Positions 9,848 through 21,310 of a stretch of 64,000 nt of DNA are shown piece by piece. The position numbers and the translations under genes are program-made. This DNA comes from Poecilobothrus nobilitatus. Lineage: Eukaryota > Arthropoda > Insecta > Diptera > Dolichopodidae. The notes beneath the pieces are model-generated. The model saw only the letters and a program-made list of their open reading frames with translations. It was not told the DNA's origin and made no database searches. The stretch lies in NCBI GenBank assembly GCA_947095535.1, contig OX352774.1:240461825-240525824 (forward strand), written 5' to 3'. Every line of letters begins with the position of its first letter. Within the stretch, counting starts at the first letter, position 1.

Positions 9848-10118
9848 TTAACACGTTAGCTACCAGTTTATCACCGATGAACACGATATATTTCTTCTCA
9901 CACAGCTCAATGAGTCACCGGTGATACATGTCACTTTTTTCCTCCCATAGCCTGACACGGTTTGTATAGCATTTAGAATTGTTTTACCGCAACAATATTT
10001 ACATATGTATGTATTTTGCATATTGAGTAGAAGAATTTTCAGATGTTAATAACTGGATGTTCACCCATGATACATTGCTAATAATTTTAGAATATTTTAA
10101 TATTTGTTTTGTTTGTGT

Positions 10119-10130
10119 ATCACCGGTGAT
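10119..10130. repeat. Palindrome ATCACCGGTGAT, subterminal to piggyBac ends
   Basis: A perfect 12-base palindrome. Its 10-base core TCACCGGTGA recurs at 9915-9924, and diverged forms occur at 9870-9880 and 12116-12126, all inside the proposed transposon and outside its coding part. Repetition near both ends suggests transposase or host-factor binding sites. Confidence 0.5.
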
Positions 10131-10461
10131 CATGTATGAATAAAGTCGATCGAGTATGAAACAATAATACAGACAGAGTAACTGTATTTTGTGGCGTCTT
10201 ATTGGTTTAAAATGATTTGTTATTATAAATTATTAATAAAATTTATCAGTAATTTGTTTACATTGGTTTAGTGCACTTTTTTTCAATTCTAATTATAATA
10301 ATTTCTAATTAAATAAATAAATACTATTCTATTCTATAAATTCTAATTATAATTATTTATAATCTAAGCGAGTATAAAAACAATCACATAAAAATAATAT
10401 CAATCAGAATTAGAATTATTTGACATCATATCTTAGAATTTCTGGAATTTGTTAATAGGCA

Positions 10462-11762
10462 ATGGAGGAAGACGAAATTGCATCTCTTCTCGATCAATCT
10501 GATATGGGAATTGATGAATCTGAAAATCCTTTCGACTTCATTGACACTGATGATGATGAGTATAATCCTAGTTGCAGTAGCTCTTCCGATCGTACATCTA
10601 GTCATGAATATAATAACGAAATAGAATTAGAAAAAACTGGAGTAGAACCTGATGACAAAAATCGATGGAAAACATCGGCAGATGGAGTAAGTTTAAATAA
10701 TTTACGTGATCCACCATCCATGTAGATTCATGAAGATTTTCCACTCGCTAATTCTACTCCTTACGAATTTTTTTCATTATTTGTCAATGAGAAAATTTTG
10801 GAAATTATAGTTCGTGAAACATATCATCAAGCACATCAAGTAATGAATTCAAGACCAAATACAAGACGGTCTACAAAATGGAAAGACGTAGATATTGATG
10901 AAATTAAAAAGTTTTTGGCCATTTTAATGTATATGGCTGGTTAAACATCTATTAAAAATTATTCGGCTAAAGAACAGTTTTTTAAAAATAGTTTTGTTCC
11001 TAGAGTGATGGCACGAAATCGTTTCGAGATGATTTTACGTTTTATGCACTTTGCTTACAATAAGCGTTTATTGCTTGGTACTTCATCTAAGCTATTTAAA
11101 ATAGATACTTTAGTTGAGGAAATGAACCAGAATTTCAAAAAAATTCGCACTTCTGGAGAAGATTTAGTTATTGATGAAAGCTCATAAATATGGCGCATTG
11201 CAGTTGTTCAAGTAACTGATACCATTGGTTACGTGTACAAAATAAAAGTTTATAATGGAAAGGAAGACCGAACAACAGGGTATAATTTAGGGACCAATGT
11301 TTGTGCTAATCTCATGATGGACAATTTCTATGCGGGAAGAACACTAAGTACAGATAATTTTTACACCTCATTAGAATTGATCAATTATTGTTTATCTCGA
11401 GAAACTCACTTTAAACTTTACAAGGTACTTTACGTCAAAACAGAAAAGAACTACCATATCTTGGGAAACCAAAGCGTAATAAATGCACAACAAAAGAGAA
11501 AGCTGAAATAATTATAGGTATCTGGCGAGATAAACGAGATGTAAGATTTTTGTTAACTAAACAAAATGGGGAATTTATAGTATCTGGTAAAAGTAGGAGA
11601 GGCGATCCTATAATGAAACCAAATCTCATACTAAGTTATAACGAATGCAAACAAGGCTTTGATGTTTCAGATCAATTGGCCAGCTATTTCAGTACTCTAC
11701 GGTGACTCATTGGTAGTCAACGTGAACTGAAATTTCGATATTACCTTATTAAAATAACATAA
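10462..11762 (+). pseudogene. piggyBac-like transposase pseudogene
   Basis: A DDE-type transposase relic that would cut and paste its element at TTAA sites. The first 88 codons give an acidic N terminus (MEEDEIASLLDQSD then a DTDDDEYNPS run) as usual in the family. After a stop at about 10723 the same frame continues into the catalytic domain: WKDVDIDEIKKFLAILMYMAG, then MARNRFEMILRFMHFA (11008 on), DTLVEEMNQNF and the first catalytic aspartate in GEDLVIDES (about 11157-11182). About 30 residues that normally follow are missing; the sequence resumes with QVTDTIGYVYKIKVYNG. The second aspartate is in TLSTDNFYTSLEL (about 11345-11390) and the third in FDVSDQLASYFSTLR (about 11660-11703). In-frame stops, a deletion at about 11183 and frame changes near 11420-11510 make it non-functional. 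Family membership is clear; the exact subfamily is not. Confidence 0.85.
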
Positions 11763-12150
11763 AAATCTGGGATATTTGGGTAAATATTCATAACAATACA
11801 TAACAAAAACGCTGAAATATAAATGGGCATTTTTAATAAAAATATTTTTAAGAAATTGTCAGTTTTCTATGTATTTTTGGTCGTACATTGCAGTGCCTAA
11901 GGTCCGTACATTATTGTTGATTTGTCGGTCATAATATATCTGTCTTTCTGAGTGTCCCACTATTAGTGTTCTTCGTGTACCACTATTAGTGTTATATCGT
12001 TTCTTTTCATCAACTTTTTTTTTGAAGCAAAAATAATTAATATTCGGCAACTGAGCCATAGCCCATAAGTTTTTCTAGCACATTTGCTTAATTTAATCTG
12101 GGTATCAAAAGGTATGATCGGTGATCACACAAGCCACAGGAATATTTTTC

Positions 12151-14018
12151 TATTAAATGGCTTTTTTCTAAAACCGTGATAAAATTGTTTAATAAAAAAA
12201 AATTAAGATTTATTGCAATTTCGTCATTTGTGACGGATTACAGAGCTAATTCTGAAATATCAACCAAAAAATCCAATTTCGAAAATCAAAGTATGCAGTA
12301 TACATAATATTTTACATAATATAAATAACTTAATATAAATATTTTGATAGTTTCTTATTTTTGTAAATGTTAACATAAAAAGAAATGTTGCTCTTCATAT
12401 ATAATATATAAACATACGAAAAAGGGAAGGGGAGAATATTCTATCAATTTATTTTCTTTCTGTTTAATTTTAACACGTCAAAATAATGTACACAAATGCA
12501 TAAGAAATGCGATTATTGAATCTCTTCATCACCATAAACATTATCATATATACACCATCATCATTACATCAACAGCATTATCATTTTAATCAATTTCATG
12601 ATAATGATGGTTATGATGATTATCATGATAAATATTGAATTCATTGAATCGTGTTCATATTTTACTTTAATTTTTGTCCTAGAATATTTTACAAAGAAGT
12701 ACCATCAGGTACTTGCATACATATGTTATGTATATTAATGTGGTCATAAATGATTCAAGATTTGTTGTTTATCTTTTTTTTTTTTGCTTTTCAATCTTAT
12801 TTTATATCCATGAAATATTAACAAGGATAACATAAAAAATAATAGGTGGTAGATTGGGTTGATTATTTCATGGATAAAAATATATATATATTATTATTGT
12901 TGGATAACTTGATGTACAGATGGTTAAATGAATCAATGGATTGATAAATTTACATGTACGTGTCAAACATGTAGATAGAGGCAATTTTAATTTATGTTCT
13001 TTTATTGATGTTCAAAAAAAAATATGTATAGTTATATGGCAGAAAACTTAATTGATACTCATGTATGTAACAATATGCTCTCGTCTTTTGATGTTATTTT
13101 GCTAAAAAAGAACATAAAAAAATAACTTTATTTAGTTAAGCCAATTAAGTCAAAAACCAAGTATCTAAAGTATTTCATATGTTCTATATAAGGTTAAAAT
13201 TTTTAATGCATTATTTTGCATTAATTAAAATTAGTTTTTTTTAATCATTTTTACTTTTTTAATTAGAATTGAATTATAATGAAAAAAAATCTAGTTTGTT
13301 TCCATTGGAAAACAGTTTCGGCTTCTAGTAAATAAAATTTTTTACCAAGTTCAAAACTTTTTGGAACTCTACAGATAGTTTTAAAAATATAATTTACCTA
13401 GGTACTCTTCATTTTTTGTTTTACATATTTGCCTATTGATAAGAATATTGATCAATCTTGAAATGACTACCATTGTTATTCTGTGAAAATTATCATTTGA
13501 CATCTTAGGTCTCCATGTTACTTTTATCACAAAGTTTTAATATAGATTACCCATATATAATATAGTAATTCCTAGTCTTAATAATAACGAATATTATAAA
13601 ACTTTTAAAATTTTACGTAATAACATTTGATTTACGTTGATAACGGTTTCATCAGTTTTTATTCTGTTTTTTTGAAAATTATAAAATTCTAGTTTCTAAC
13701 AGAAGCTGTTGCCAAATATACTACTTCAAAATTATCAAAATATGTAATAGATCAGAAAAACAAAATGTTACCATAAAAGATATCTATCGAGCTGATATTT
13801 ACCGAGCTGCGCGTTATAATTATATAACTGTAAAAACACAACAACTAAACGAATTTGTTCGACTGTAAGAGAATATACATGATGCAAAAACTTGTGACTC
13901 ACGAAAACTAACGAAGAAGAAGACAATTTATCTTTTTGAAGTTCTCATTTTGTCACTTTCTTTTTGTTAGATATTTTATGGCCTTTCTAATATTATAAGA
14001 TACTAATTAATGTTATAA
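12151..14018. other. AT-rich spacer with a CAT/ATG-rich patch
   Basis: At about 12520-12640, CAT-rich sequence (CACCATCATCATT-like) is followed by its complement (GATAATGATGGTTATGATG-like), so the patch can fold on itself. Otherwise AT-rich DNA with no gene. Confidence 0.4.
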
Positions 14019-14031
14019 GTGAAAGAATTTT

Positions 14032-14220
14032 TTTTTTTTGAATGCATTTCTCTGCTACATAAATGTGGACAGTAAATTACACAGCCTTTCCTGTTCAGGC
14101 GTGGCTGTAAATGTCGCAAGGGGGAATAACTCTTACGATGTGTGTGGAATTCGAACCCACACTCCCTCGGTGTTTACAGCGTATTTTATACGCTCTTACC
14201 CACTAGGCCACCGAGGTCCC
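14032..14220 (-). mobile_element. SINE family A, copy 2 (full length)
   Basis: A 189-base tRNA-derived SINE on the minus strand, flanked by a perfect 13-base target-site duplication GTGAAAGAATTTT (14019-14031 and 14221-14233). The head begins GGGACCTCGGTGGCCTAGTG; TGGCCTAGTGGG matches the pol III box A consensus, and box B is GGTTCGAATTCC (one base longer than consensus). The anticodon arm AGCGT-ATAAAAT-ACGCT is a perfect 5-base stem with a 7-base loop. About 17 bases separate it from the T arm, as in tRNAs with a long variable arm. A body of about 80 bases and an A-tail follow. The duplication shows insertion by target-primed reverse transcription. Confidence 0.9.
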
Positions 14221-14233
14221 GTGAAAGAATTTT

Positions 14234-14664
14234 ATGAGCTTCAACAGTAATTCACTTTTTTATAAAGTTGTTACTATCATTTATTTAGTCAGTTAGGTAA
14301 AGTATTCCATTTATATCAACCCACAATCCTGTCATTCTTTGATAATTTCCAATAGTAATGGTATAACTCATCACAGAATTTTATTCAATATTTTTGTTTT
14401 AATGTTTACACTAATTTATTATATTTTGTAAAATATATTTTAATTTAACTTTTTCAAATTTAAAGGTCACAATTAAAATAATTTATCAAACGGTCATTTA
14501 TACAAGGTTACAAAGATTAAACTGAACTTCAGCTTCTAGTTTTAGTTTCTTGAATCATTATTTTCACTAAAATATTGAATTATTCGGGTGTACCTATTAT
14601 TGAGATTATGGAACTCAAATACTTGCATCATCTCTGATCTTATATTATTCTATATTGCTTATTT
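14234..14664. other. AT-rich spacer
   Basis: No gene or recognised repeat between the two neighbouring SINEs. Confidence 0.35.
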
Positions 14665-14972
14665 TCTTTTTTTTTCTTACGACTCTTTTAAGGAATATAA
14701 GGGCCGATAGGCTATCCATTGTTTCGCTTATTATTCAGATTAAACTAAAATTAAATTCACTAAAAGTAATCAACTCTTGGCCGAAGCTATTGTACCAGAT
14801 TATGAAACACAAATATTATATTTGAACACCATGATTATTTAATTATTTTATTTTTTAATTAGATATAAATTACTAGTATTGGATATGACCTCATCTGAGT
14901 TTGAACACAACGTCTTTCGATTAAAATTACTAGCTCCAAAGACCTAATCATTACACCATTGATCAGCTGGAA
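14665..14972 (-). mobile_element. SINE family B, copy 2 (degenerate)
   Basis: Same order as the intact copy at 25348-25770: a T-run tail at 14665-14675, a body with GGGCCGATAGGCTATCCATTG-like and GGCCGAAGCTATTGTACCAG-like blocks, and a tRNA-like head at about 14890-14972 with a decayed box B (GTTCAAACTCAG) and box A (TGGTGTAATGATTAGG). Overall shorter (about 308 against 423 bases) and strongly diverged, so an old insertion. Confidence 0.65.
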
Positions 14973-15284
14973 TTATTTATATATTTGTTTCATATTACAA
15001 TGAAGCCAAAACATTTTCATATACAAGTATATATAACAGTTTCATATACAAGTTTGAACCCAAAATATTTCAATTATAAAAGATCGACTACATCAACTTA
15101 TTCACAAATTTAATATCCATCTGATATTTAAAAAGAAAGAATTATCTTTACATATTTACTAATATTATATTATTTCTTTATTATCTGGTTTATACTGAAA
15201 TTTCGATTAAATTGATTAAAATATTCATAAATAATTTCCTATTATATTCTAAACGCTGCTATTTCTCATACAAAATTTTTGGAA

Positions 15285-16135
15285 CCGTCTCAAAATCCCA
15301 AAGTAACAAAATCCCAAATAACATAATACCAAATTTCAAAATCCCAAAATTATAAAATCGCAAACACAAAATCCCAAAATTCGAAATTTTCAATGTTAAT
15401 TATCAAAATTTTCTTCATATAAAAACGTCAAATTTTTTAAAAAACTTATTATTTTTATAGACAAATGTCAAAATTTAATAGTTTTGTAAGAAAGATTGAT
15501 TTTAGAATTGAATTCACAATCAGTGTTCCAATAATATTATTAGCGGAGATTTGGGAGCAGCAGCCACCAATCTTTAAAAATTAATTTTTCGTACTGAAAT
15601 GTCAAAATTTTAACAAGATTACAGGCAACTATCAGCACAGTCAAATATCAAAATGTAATACTTTTGTATGAAGCCCTGTAAGCATTGACATAATATTAAC
15701 ACTGAATTTAGAGTTGGATTCAAAATCAGTGTTTCAATAATTTTATTAGCGAAGATTCGGAGGCGGCACCTTCAATTCATTCAAAATTAATTTACAAAAT
15801 TTACTATTTTTCATAGAGAAATGTCAAAATTTAATACTTAATTTTAAAGTCAGGGTTACCCCCTTTAACGAAGTATTTATACATTCATGTAAGGTAGATT
15901 CTGAATTATGAAGGATTTTAGAGTTGGTTTTAAAATCAGGGTTGCCGATTTTTCCAGAGGATTTATATATTAGTACGTATGCCACATTCTGAATTGGGAG
16001 GGACTGTAGAATTGGTTAAAAAATTAGGATTGCCCCCCTTTTCCGGAGTTTTTTTTATATGTAGTTGTGTATGCGAGATTGAATCAAGAAGATTTTTAGA
16101 GTTGGTTACAAAATCAGTAGTTTGATTTTTATAAC
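15285..16135. repeat. Phrase-like degenerate tandem repeat region
   Basis: Begins with AAAATCCCAAA-type phrases repeated about seven times (15290-15385). Two longer related blocks follow, near 15500 and 15707 (AATCAGTGTTCCAATAAT / AATCAGTGTTTCAATAAT, each then TTAGCG(G/A)AGATT), about 207 bases apart. Then a series of TTAGAGTTGG...AAAATCAGG units occurs at about 15928, 16009 and 16092, spaced about 83 bases. Similar phrases (TTACAAAATCAAGGTTGC) occur inside the MITE-like element at 57045-57594, so the two regions are probably relatives. Confidence 0.55.
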
Positions 16136-17509
16136 TACGTTAGATTTTATTCTATTTATAAAAATATGGGTCCCAAAAAATTTTTAAATATAAAAACATA
16201 ACTTTTATCTAGAATATGAAAAACTAAAATGATCATTAAAACAAATCACATAAGTATTAATATAAAATATAAATAAATCGAATTTTAAAATAGAAATTTA
16301 ATAGCCATAAAAAATTTCATTTGCATATTCCATTAATTTAATATTGTGAATTAAATCACTTATAATAACTATAGAATTTTCATCTACTTTATATTCTTCC
16401 AGCACCATTGAAACTGAAATTCAATATGTGCTAATTTTTGAATAGTAAATAATTGTTTGATTAAATTCATTGCTTTTTATTTATATTTGTTTTTTTATTT
16501 TTTAAATTAATCAAATGAAATAAAATTAGTAATTAAATACATTTACTTTTTCCATAAAAAATTCTATATATAAGTTGGTATTTTTCATTTCAATCTCACT
16601 TTAAATATTCTACTTTTTAAAACTGTAGGTATATAAACATATTTGAAAATTTTATCTAAACTTGAAAACTGAAAGTTATTTAACTATTTTTAATCGTTTT
16701 TAATTCCAGAAAATCCTTTAATACTCTACCAAAACCACATCATTGTACAAACAGATATAAAAAAAAAAAACAGAGTATAGAATAAAAGAAGAAAAAAAAA
16801 AGTTGTTATACCATTATCATAATCATCATCATGATCATTATTTACATCAAAAAACTAAATTTTTCAAAATGAAAATTGAAAAAACAAAATTAAATTAGAA
16901 AATGGCGACCACTCAAAAATTTAAATGAGACCGAATAAGGTATATAATCTATTTTTTTTTTGTTTTTTCCTTTACATCCTTTTTTCCATTTCTAAACAGA
17001 ATAAATGTAACTGTAAACATACGAAAATACATTTAGGTAATAAAAATTAATAAAAGTTTTTAAAAATTTTACATCCAGTATGAAAATAGCATGAAATTTA
17101 AATGTTCTATGTGATTTCTTCTTATACATTTCGTAAACTTCCTATTTTTAATTGAAAATTGCCAAATTTTATGTAATCTCTGCCGCATTGTATATAATTT
17201 TAATACATAATCCTACATTGAAAGGTGTTATAACTTTAAATCGTTTTTAAAATTTATAAATTTTATTATGGTAGATAATTCTAAAACTTCTTTTATGGCT
17301 TAAATTATTTTAATTCTATTAAATTTATTTATATAGCTATTAGGAGAAAATAAAATAAAGATTTTGGCAAAGCTGCTCAATATCTATAAAATCTGTATTA
17401 GGCCGAAAATGGTCTAAAGGACACAAATTTAGACTGAGTCTCGTAAACACCACTGGGTTATTTCGACAATGATACAAAGTAGAAGTTTTCCTCATACTAA
17501 CAACCGCAA
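16136..17509. other. AT-rich spacer
   Basis: No gene recognised. A 74-codon minus-strand open frame (17340-17564) is antisense to the LINE tail that follows and is not credible. Confidence 0.35.
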
Positions 17510-17784
17510 ATGTTTGTGAAATGTGAGATGTCATCGCATGTATTTCCCAAAGTTGGTAAGCCATACATGTACAATTTAATAAAGTTTAAGAAGAACATTA
17601 ACGTTATTGTTTTTCAAAATATCCCTCCAAATTTTCTTACCCATCCTAAATAATCCTAAACTTTTTTAAATCCCTTTTCCTAAGAATCGTTTCCACATGA
17701 TTCCAACATCAAAGTCCAACATCATCCGAAAAAAAATCACGCGATTCCTATGAGTGACTTTTGAAAATTTCCACCAACCCTCTT
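17510..17784 (+). mobile_element. LINE family C 3' end, copy 1
   Basis: A 5'-truncated non-LTR retrotransposon tail. Plus-strand translation gives MSSHVFPKVGKPYMYN then FKKNINV...PPNFLTHP, the C-terminal ORF2 segment shared with copies at 24750, 36230, 38610 and 63180. The conserved 3' UTR follows (CATCATCCGAAAAAAAATCAC, then TTTTCCACCAACCCTC). It ends exactly where the minus-strand DINE-like element begins. Frame disruptions show it is dead. Confidence 0.7.
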
Positions 17785-19350
17785 TGCCTTTGTCAACTCT
17801 TAGATACCCGTACGAACCGTTAGTATGTTCACAGCCCGTCATTCAGCTTACAATATTATTTTTTTTAATATTTTAGTATTTTAAAATAATTTGGGTGAAT
17901 TTTATAATTTCTAGAACTATGGGTTGTACATACATATATTCAAACTATATGTTTATACATTCTTCAAAAGCAGATTCTAACCTTCCACATAACGATTATC
18001 AATCCAAAACTTTTTCAAATATTCTATAGTACCATTTAATACTAAGCGTTAAATGTATATCAAATTACAAAATAGTAAATATAATTTTAAATATTAATGC
18101 GCACTTAGTATATTTATATTTTTATAAGTATATCGCCATACATTGCAATATTTCTTTAAAAATATTTCCATTCATAGAATAATTTCTTATAAGTACAATA
18201 AAATACATATATGTATGTATGTAAATACAGCGCTATATAATATACATCTATACTCTTGTCATTCATTCATCAGTGACATATACGATATGTAAATAAACAT
18301 GATATTATATAAGTATGTATGTATATCAATATCATATAAATAAAAATTCTTCAAGCTACCGTTATGTTGTTTATTTATTTACATTTTTTTGTACTATGCA
18401 TTATATCTTCAACAATTTCAAATTATCAAGTAAAACAAAATGCAAAAAATTCGTTAAAGATATTTGTTAGAAATTTGAAAAAATCAAGAAGTAACACTTT
18501 CGTCAATTATAAAGTAACCCTATATTATTAAAAAAAATTGTTAACAGAAATAAGAGTATAATGTTGAAGCTTTTATTTTTATGTATTACTTCAAAAAAAT
18601 TTTAACAGGTGTTCAAGTTACAGATGTATAAAAATAGGAAATTTTCAGTTTTTGACCCCTTACAGCTCCTAAACGGGAGTGATACAAAAAAAATTTCTGA
18701 AATGACTCATACTTATTTTCAAAAATCTAACTTCTGTCAAAATTTGAAGTTTCCCACTTAAACCGTTTAGAAGATAGAAAGGTTAAAGGATTTTGCAATA
18801 ATTCAGTTTCACATAACGGTAAATTAAGACACCGTATAACACAAGTATATATTTATTATATACATGTTTGTAAAACTCATAATTGCACCTATCGTTTGGA
18901 ATTTTCAGATTGAAGATATACCTTATAGAGCCTGTGTTATAACAATTTAAATATAGGGATTTTTAGAGGCTTTGGGGGCCTGTAGCTCCTTAACGGGTGG
19001 GGCTACAGAAAAATTACTGTTATCAGCAGTTAAAATTTCATGGCTGTATTTAAAAAAAATTGTGGAGATCTAAAAGTTAGTTGTTGGGGAGCTACCCGAA
19101 GTTTTGGTCGGAACTTAACCATAAAAAATAGAAACCTACAAATTTCTCTCAGAATATTTTGTGCAAATTTCAAGATTCTAGCTTTCTTAGTTTTTGAGTT
19201 AGCTTGCTGACGGACGGACATGGCTTAATCGACTCAGAATTTGATTCTGATATGATCCATACTTTTGAAGATATATCTAGCTCGCTTATTTCGAGATGTT
19301 ACAAACGGAGGAGTAATTTTATTATACCCGATACTTATCGTACGGGTATA
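17785..19350 (-). mobile_element. DINE-like element F, copy 1
   Basis: A 1.57 kb non-coding element, homologous along its whole length but in opposite orientation to 50652-52240. Read on the minus strand it starts near 19350 with ATACCCGTACGATAAGTATC then GGGTATAATAAAATTACTCC, has a short GTCCGTCCGTC run near 19220, two central related blocks (CTGTAGCCCCACCCG... near 19000; CTCCCGTTTAGGAGC... near 18670) and ends with the sub-terminal inverted repeat TTCGTACGGGTATCTAAGAG. Compared with copy 2 it lacks the last 25-30 bases, being cut at GACAAAGGCAA where it meets the LINE tail. Architecture matches fly DINE-1/Helentron-associated elements. No credible protein. Confidence 0.8.
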
Positions 19351-20396
19351 AAAAGGTAATTATTGAGGATTCTACAAATCATAAAAAAAACTATTTATTT
19401 GAAATTGGACGCTTCAATTAATGGAAAATATTATTGAAGTTAAATATCGAATTTAATCACTTATACTTAATTACGGTATTTACAGCAACATTTCATATAT
19501 TATTATATCACCATTAAAGTACCTATTCACATTAAAAGTACCTATTCTAATACTAATTAGAATAATTTCATTCTAAACGAAATGTAGTTGAAAAGCTTTT
19601 AAAAATGGTGTCAAAATTTTTATTTCGTAAAATTTATACAATGTTTTTTTTTTAAAAAAGGAAAAAAAAATGTTAAATTAAAAATTAAAATAAAACCACT
19701 TAAAACAATTTAATTTTAAATTCTTTAGTATATTACAATAACAATTATCAAATATTTTAAAAAAAGAGAAAAAAAACTAACATTTATTCAAAAATTTAAA
19801 TAAAAATAATCAACCGCTAACCAGTAACAATAAAAATAAATATTTAAAAATTCAAAATTATTTTAAAGAAAGTTAAAAGTTATAAGTTAATTTACAATAA
19901 TGAAATTAAATAATTTTCCTAAAATATTTTTAAATTAATAAATTTTATCATCAAAACTGACAAACTTTTAACATTTTATTCAAATGTTTTTTTTTTATCT
20001 TTAAATTTTCGCCAGTTAATTAAAAATCTTAGATAAAAAATTAAGATATCTAAGAAAAAATTTGCTTAATCATTTTTTTCTTCCTATTCATGAAAATCAC
20101 AAAACTTATATCAACTAACCAATGTATCCACTTGAATTTAAAATAAAGCTTTTTCTCTAAGGGAGGAATTATCAAAAGACACCAATCAAGAACATCCCCT
20201 TGGTAGTCTCAAATTCTTACTGAATAAACCAACCTCCCCCTTTAGCCAATATAATAGGAAGGGAACCCTAACTACTAACACAATATATTAACTAAGGAGT
20301 AGGAATAAAAGAAAATAGGACAAGGAAGCAGAAACTTTCAATTATACGAAGTGGGACTACTACAGAACTATGAATCCACCTATTACTATAACTATT
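19351..20396. other. AT-rich spacer
   Basis: No gene recognised. About 20155-20350 is less AT-rich (for example CATCCCCTTGGTAG and CCAACCTCCCCC) and leads into the tandem dimer that follows; it may belong to the same unidentified repeat. Confidence 0.35.
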
Positions 20397-20645
20397 TTAC
20401 TATCAGTGACAAAACCATCAACTGTTACAACATGCAGTAGTATATAACACCTTACTGCGTGAGGTAATAATTGAAGACAGCCCCACTGTCACTGCAGCAA
20501 CTATTATTATGTTTAATTATATTTAATATGTGTTACTATTTGTGACAAGTCAAGGCCATCAGTGGATTACAACATGTAGTAATATATAGCAACTTCTTAT
20601 ACATGAGCCAATCAAAAATAGCTCTGCTGCAGCAACTATTATTAT
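20397..20645 (+). repeat. Tandem dimer, 136-base unit
   Basis: Two adjacent diverged copies start at 20397 and 20533. Both read TTACTAT..GTGACAA, then CCATCA, TTACAACATG.AGTA, TATA.CA.CTT and end in CTGCAGCAACTATTATTAT. Not found elsewhere in the window. Its nature is unknown. Confidence 0.65.
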
Positions 20646-21004
20646 AAATCTTAGTATTATTGATGTTAATATTAATAATAGTATTCTGTTATAAGTTTGC
20701 TGTTGTTATAAGGCAAATAAAAACATCTATTTAAGGATAAGTAGTTTTTTCTCAATTAGCCACAAGGTAGAATTTTTATTTCTTGTATTTTTTTTAATTG
20801 TCCTAGTAGAAGTCACTGTTTAAATCCAAATGGTCTATTTTTTTTCGTTTTTTTTTTTGTTTAAGGAGATTTTAAAGAAAAAACCTTAATGATACTTTAT
20901 AATTAATTGTACAACTAAAAAATAACTAATAATAAATTTATTAGCTTCAACTTATTGGCAAGTTATATGTAATACAATAAATTATAAGCTATATTTTTAA
21001 AAAA
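20646..21004. other. AT-rich spacer
   Basis: Nothing recognised apart from T-runs near 20850. Confidence 0.3.
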
Positions 21005-21310
21005 GATTACTGTTATTTAAGGCTAAGTGACATCGCGACCTTTTGCTGTAGATCTATTGTCCTCCCCCTGTTATTATGTGTTGTGAATTTTGCCTCCGCA
21101 TTTAATACTTCTGTCAGCTCTACTTCCTCTAAGAAAATAAAGATTTGTACAGGATTTATTGCTGACCGTTCATCTTTGGCAAACCAATATGCTCCTAGGA
21201 TGCACATATCTCGCTCTCAGGAAAGAAGCTCTACAGATTTTGAGTATTTATTCTGAAGTGTATTCTTCTTATTGACAGAATCTACAGTCTCAGTTTATTT
21301 TTACTAAATC
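21005..21310 (-). repeat. Unidentified repeat E, copy 1, possibly an old coding relic
   Basis: GC-richer than its surroundings and related to 47640-47775: both contain TGTAGATCTA, TTA(T)TATGTGTTGTG, TTTTGCC.CC and TTCTGTCAGC in the same order. On the minus strand it holds a 64-codon open frame including LGAYWFAKDERSAINPVQIF and ELTEVLNAEAKFTTHNN, of protein-like composition. I do not recognise the family. It may be part of a retroelement polyprotein. Confidence 0.45.

Larger units (their letters stand above)
9848..12150 (+). mobile_element. piggyBac-family DNA transposon, inactivated
   Basis: The left end is proposed at TTAA 9848-9851, followed by CACGTTAGCTACCAG; many piggyBac-like elements insert at TTAA and begin in a similar way. 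A broken piggyBac transposase follows at 10462-11762. Near both ends lie copies of a palindromic motif related to ATCACCGGTGAT (9870-9880, 9915-9924, 10119-10130, 12116-12126), suggesting subterminal transposase-binding sites. The right end was not found cleanly; the coordinate is a guess just past the last palindrome. Confidence 0.65.

Noticed and set aside
10462..10725. Short host gene encoding an acidic protein
   Set aside because: The frame continues past a stop into a recognisable piggyBac catalytic domain; it is the transposase N terminus.
14038..14250. 70-codon plus-strand frame, near-identical to one at 44394-44624
   Set aside because: The shared peptide is the antisense translation of SINE A; the similarity is due to the SINE.
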